Below, piece after piece: positions 61,924 through 64,000 of a stretch of 64,000 bases of DNA. A program made the translations under genes and the position numbers. This DNA comes from Pogona vitticeps. Lineage: Eukaryota > Chordata > Lepidosauria > Squamata > Agamidae. Every line of letters starts with the position of its first letter. The first letter of the stretch is position 1. The notes under the pieces were generated by a model. It ran no database searches and was not told where the DNA came from. It saw nothing but the letters and a program-made list of their open reading frames with translations. The stretch is taken from assembly GCF_051106095.1 (NCBI RefSeq), contig NC_135783.1:59181447-59245446 (forward strand). The letters are read 5' to 3'.

Positions 61924-63329
61924 GTCTTGGGGATGAAAAGGAATCAGGAAAATATAGAATTCTGTGAAGCCAACAATGTTTATTGCAAATGCATGCTTCA
62001 AGCAGCCAAAGAGATGACTGTACACACTGGCATCCCCAGACCATCAATACAGAAATCAAATAGACTATGTAGTTGGAAACAGGAGATGGAAAAGCTGAAT
62101 TCTCCCTGCCAAAACAAGACCAGGAGCAGATTGTGGTTTTGATCATAAACTATTATATACAACATTTCAATAAACTGGGAAAAACACTGAAATAATTGCA
62201 GTGCCAAGATATAATTTAAACAACATTCCTGATTAATTTAATGTCCACACAAAGAACAGATCTGCATTCCTAAACTCAACTGACCATGAACCAGAAGAAT
62301 TGTGGATTGAAACCAGGTATATCATTAGGCAACAATGCAAAAAGACAATTCCTGTAGTAAAGAAAAGGCTAGATGGATTATGGAAGAAACACTTAAAATA
62401 TTAAAAGATGGGCAAGAAGCAAAAGTAAAAGGTGACAGAAATAGAATCAGAAGCCTGAATGCAGTTTTTTCAGGGATTGTTATGTAGAGACAAAGAGAAC
62501 TGCTACAGAAGCCAATGCAAATAAATAGAGAACAACAAATGGGGGAAAACAAGAGTTCCAATACATCAAAGTGAAATTAAAGCCTATATTAGGAATCCTG
62601 AATGACCAACAGGGAAGCACACTATCTGACCAGGAAAAAATAAAGAGAAGATGGGAAATGTATATTGAGGACCTCTACAGAAGAATGGCAGATTCCTTTG
62701 CAGATGAATCCTATGATGAAAAACCTGCAGTTCTAGAAAGTAAAATGAAAGCTGCCTTGAATGCACTGGGAGGAAATAAATCACTTGGGTAGACATAATT
62801 TTAGAAGAGGTAGCCATGTTAGTCTGATGGGATACCAGTAAAACTATTTCAAGCCACAGACGCTGAATCTATCAAAATCTTAACAAGAATATGCCAACAA
62901 ATACAGAAAACAAAACAATGGCACGCAGACTGGAATATAAATTTCAGTCCCCCAGAAAGGATATGCCAAGGAATGAAGTAACTAAAGGACTATTGTTCTT
63001 CTTTCCCATGCAAACAATGTGATGCTCAAGATGTTGCAACAAAGTCTTTTGCCTTATATGGTATGAGAAATGCTAGATTTTCAAGCTGGATTCTGAAAAT
63101 GAAGAGGTACTTGAGATCACAATGCAAATATCTGCTGGCCCTGGAGCACACCAAAGAATTTCAAAAGAAGATCAGTGTATGCTAAGCCCCTGACTGTGTA
63201 GATCATGAGAAACTATGGGTTGTTCTGAAAGAAATGGGTGTGCTTCAGCACGTGATTGTCCTGATGTGTAACCTGTCTTGTGGGCAAGAAATTACCATTA
63301 GGGAAGAATATGGAGGGAGAGAATGTTTT

Positions 63330-63357
63330 CCTTTATTTATTTATTTATTTATTTGAT
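63330..63357. repeat. Short (TTTA)n tract
   Basis: About seven TTTA units within the RTE remnant. Confidence 0.9.
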
Positions 63358-64000
63358 TAAAGCAAGAAAATCAGAAAAAGGTGCATTTTATCTTCTTATC
63401 TCTTCAATATGTATGCAGAACGTATCTTACAGAAAGCCAGATTAGATTCAGATAAAGGAGGAGTGAAAATCTGGTGGAAGAAACATCAATAATTTAAGAG
63501 AAATTGCCAAAGCAGGACTACAGCCGAATGTTAAGAAAACTACACAACTTTAATGTTGGCAATAAATAAATTGAAATTGATAAAGACTTTGTATACCTTG
63601 GTTCAATCATCAAATGGAGACTGCAGCCAGGAAATCGGCAAGAGACTGAGATTTGGAAGGACAGCAATGAAGGAATTAGAAAAGATAATCAAGTGTAAGC
63701 ATGTGTCACTGGAGAACATGATCAAGATCATTCACACTACTGTATTCCCAGTCAATATGTACGGGTATGAAAACTGGACATTAAAGAAAGCTGATAGGAA
63801 AAAAATGATTCATTTGAAATGTAGTGCTGGAGGAAAGTTTTGTAAATACACTGGACTGCCAAATAGGGGAACAAGTGGGTCCTAAAGCAAATCAAGCCTG
63901 AATTATCTCTGGAGACAAAAATGGAGAAACCAACATTTTCATATGGGCTCATCATTAGGATTCTATGAAAAAGACAATAATGCTGGGAAAGGTGGAAGAC

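Larger units (their letters stand above)
60851..63990 (+). mobile_element. RTE-clade LINE, nearly full length, decayed
   Basis: Order of parts as in BovB. Endonuclease: TIRTWNVRSMNQGKLETGKQ, then ELKWTGMRYFQSGNYKVFYF, NITIIQVYAADTDAEQDQIE and a GDxN site near 61590. Linker: LNALGGNKSLG. RT remnants: near 63000-63480. C-terminal NWTLKKADRKKMIHL and TIMLGKVED run to the window edge. Many stops and shifts. More diverged from the other BovB copies, so a separate RTE family or an older copy. It is interrupted by a CR1 3' end and a hAT MITE, listed below. Confidence 0.85.

Overview
The window is vertebrate nuclear DNA, almost certainly from a squamate reptile (lizard or snake). The genes are split into short exons with GT-AG introns. 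The repeats are squamate-typical: BovB/RTE LINEs with (AAC)n tails, L2 and CR1 LINEs, tRNA-headed SINEs ending in a BovB-like tail (Sauria/ACA type), Tigger-like and hAT MITEs, and TTTA/TCTA microsatellites grown from LINE tails. The species cannot be fixed from the sequence.

Layout: (1) 0.6-26.6 kb, + strand: the last 20 coding exons of TARBP1, about 997 codons ending in an intact SPOUT/TrmH-type tRNA 2'-O-methyltransferase domain, with stop and poly(A) signal. The first ~600 codons lie left of the window. (2) 28.1-34.1 kb, - strand: COA6, complete in two coding exons (78 aa, twin CX9C/CX10C), with a non-coding first exon in a CpG island at about 33.6-34.3 kb. It converges tail-to-tail on TARBP1 across about 1.5 kb. 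(3) 34.3-47.3 kb: gene-free DNA with a fold-back repeat carrying a hammerhead-ribozyme-like core (Penelope-like terminal repeat), BovB, CR1 and other LINE pieces, a solo LTR fossil, and a BovB whose two halves face each other. (4) 47.3-64 kb, - strand: the last four coding exons and the long 3' UTR of SLC35F3. Its upstream exons are off the right edge, and the intron at the right holds a near-complete decayed RTE LINE with two further elements inside it.

The order and orientation TARBP1 > < COA6 < SLC35F3 match the human 1q42.2 neighbourhood as I know it, which supports all three names. The three genes are not a functional pathway: TARBP1 modifies tRNA, COA6 helps build cytochrome c oxidase in the mitochondrial intermembrane space, and SLC35F3 is a membrane transporter linked to thiamine. 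No wholly new gene system is visible. The most interesting structures are the ribozyme-like fold-back at 34.47-34.70 kb, the 116-bp-arm palindrome in the MITE at 24.24-24.82 kb, the rearranged BovB at 43.2-46.6 kb, and a fish/frog-like Tc1 MITE at 31.1 kb.
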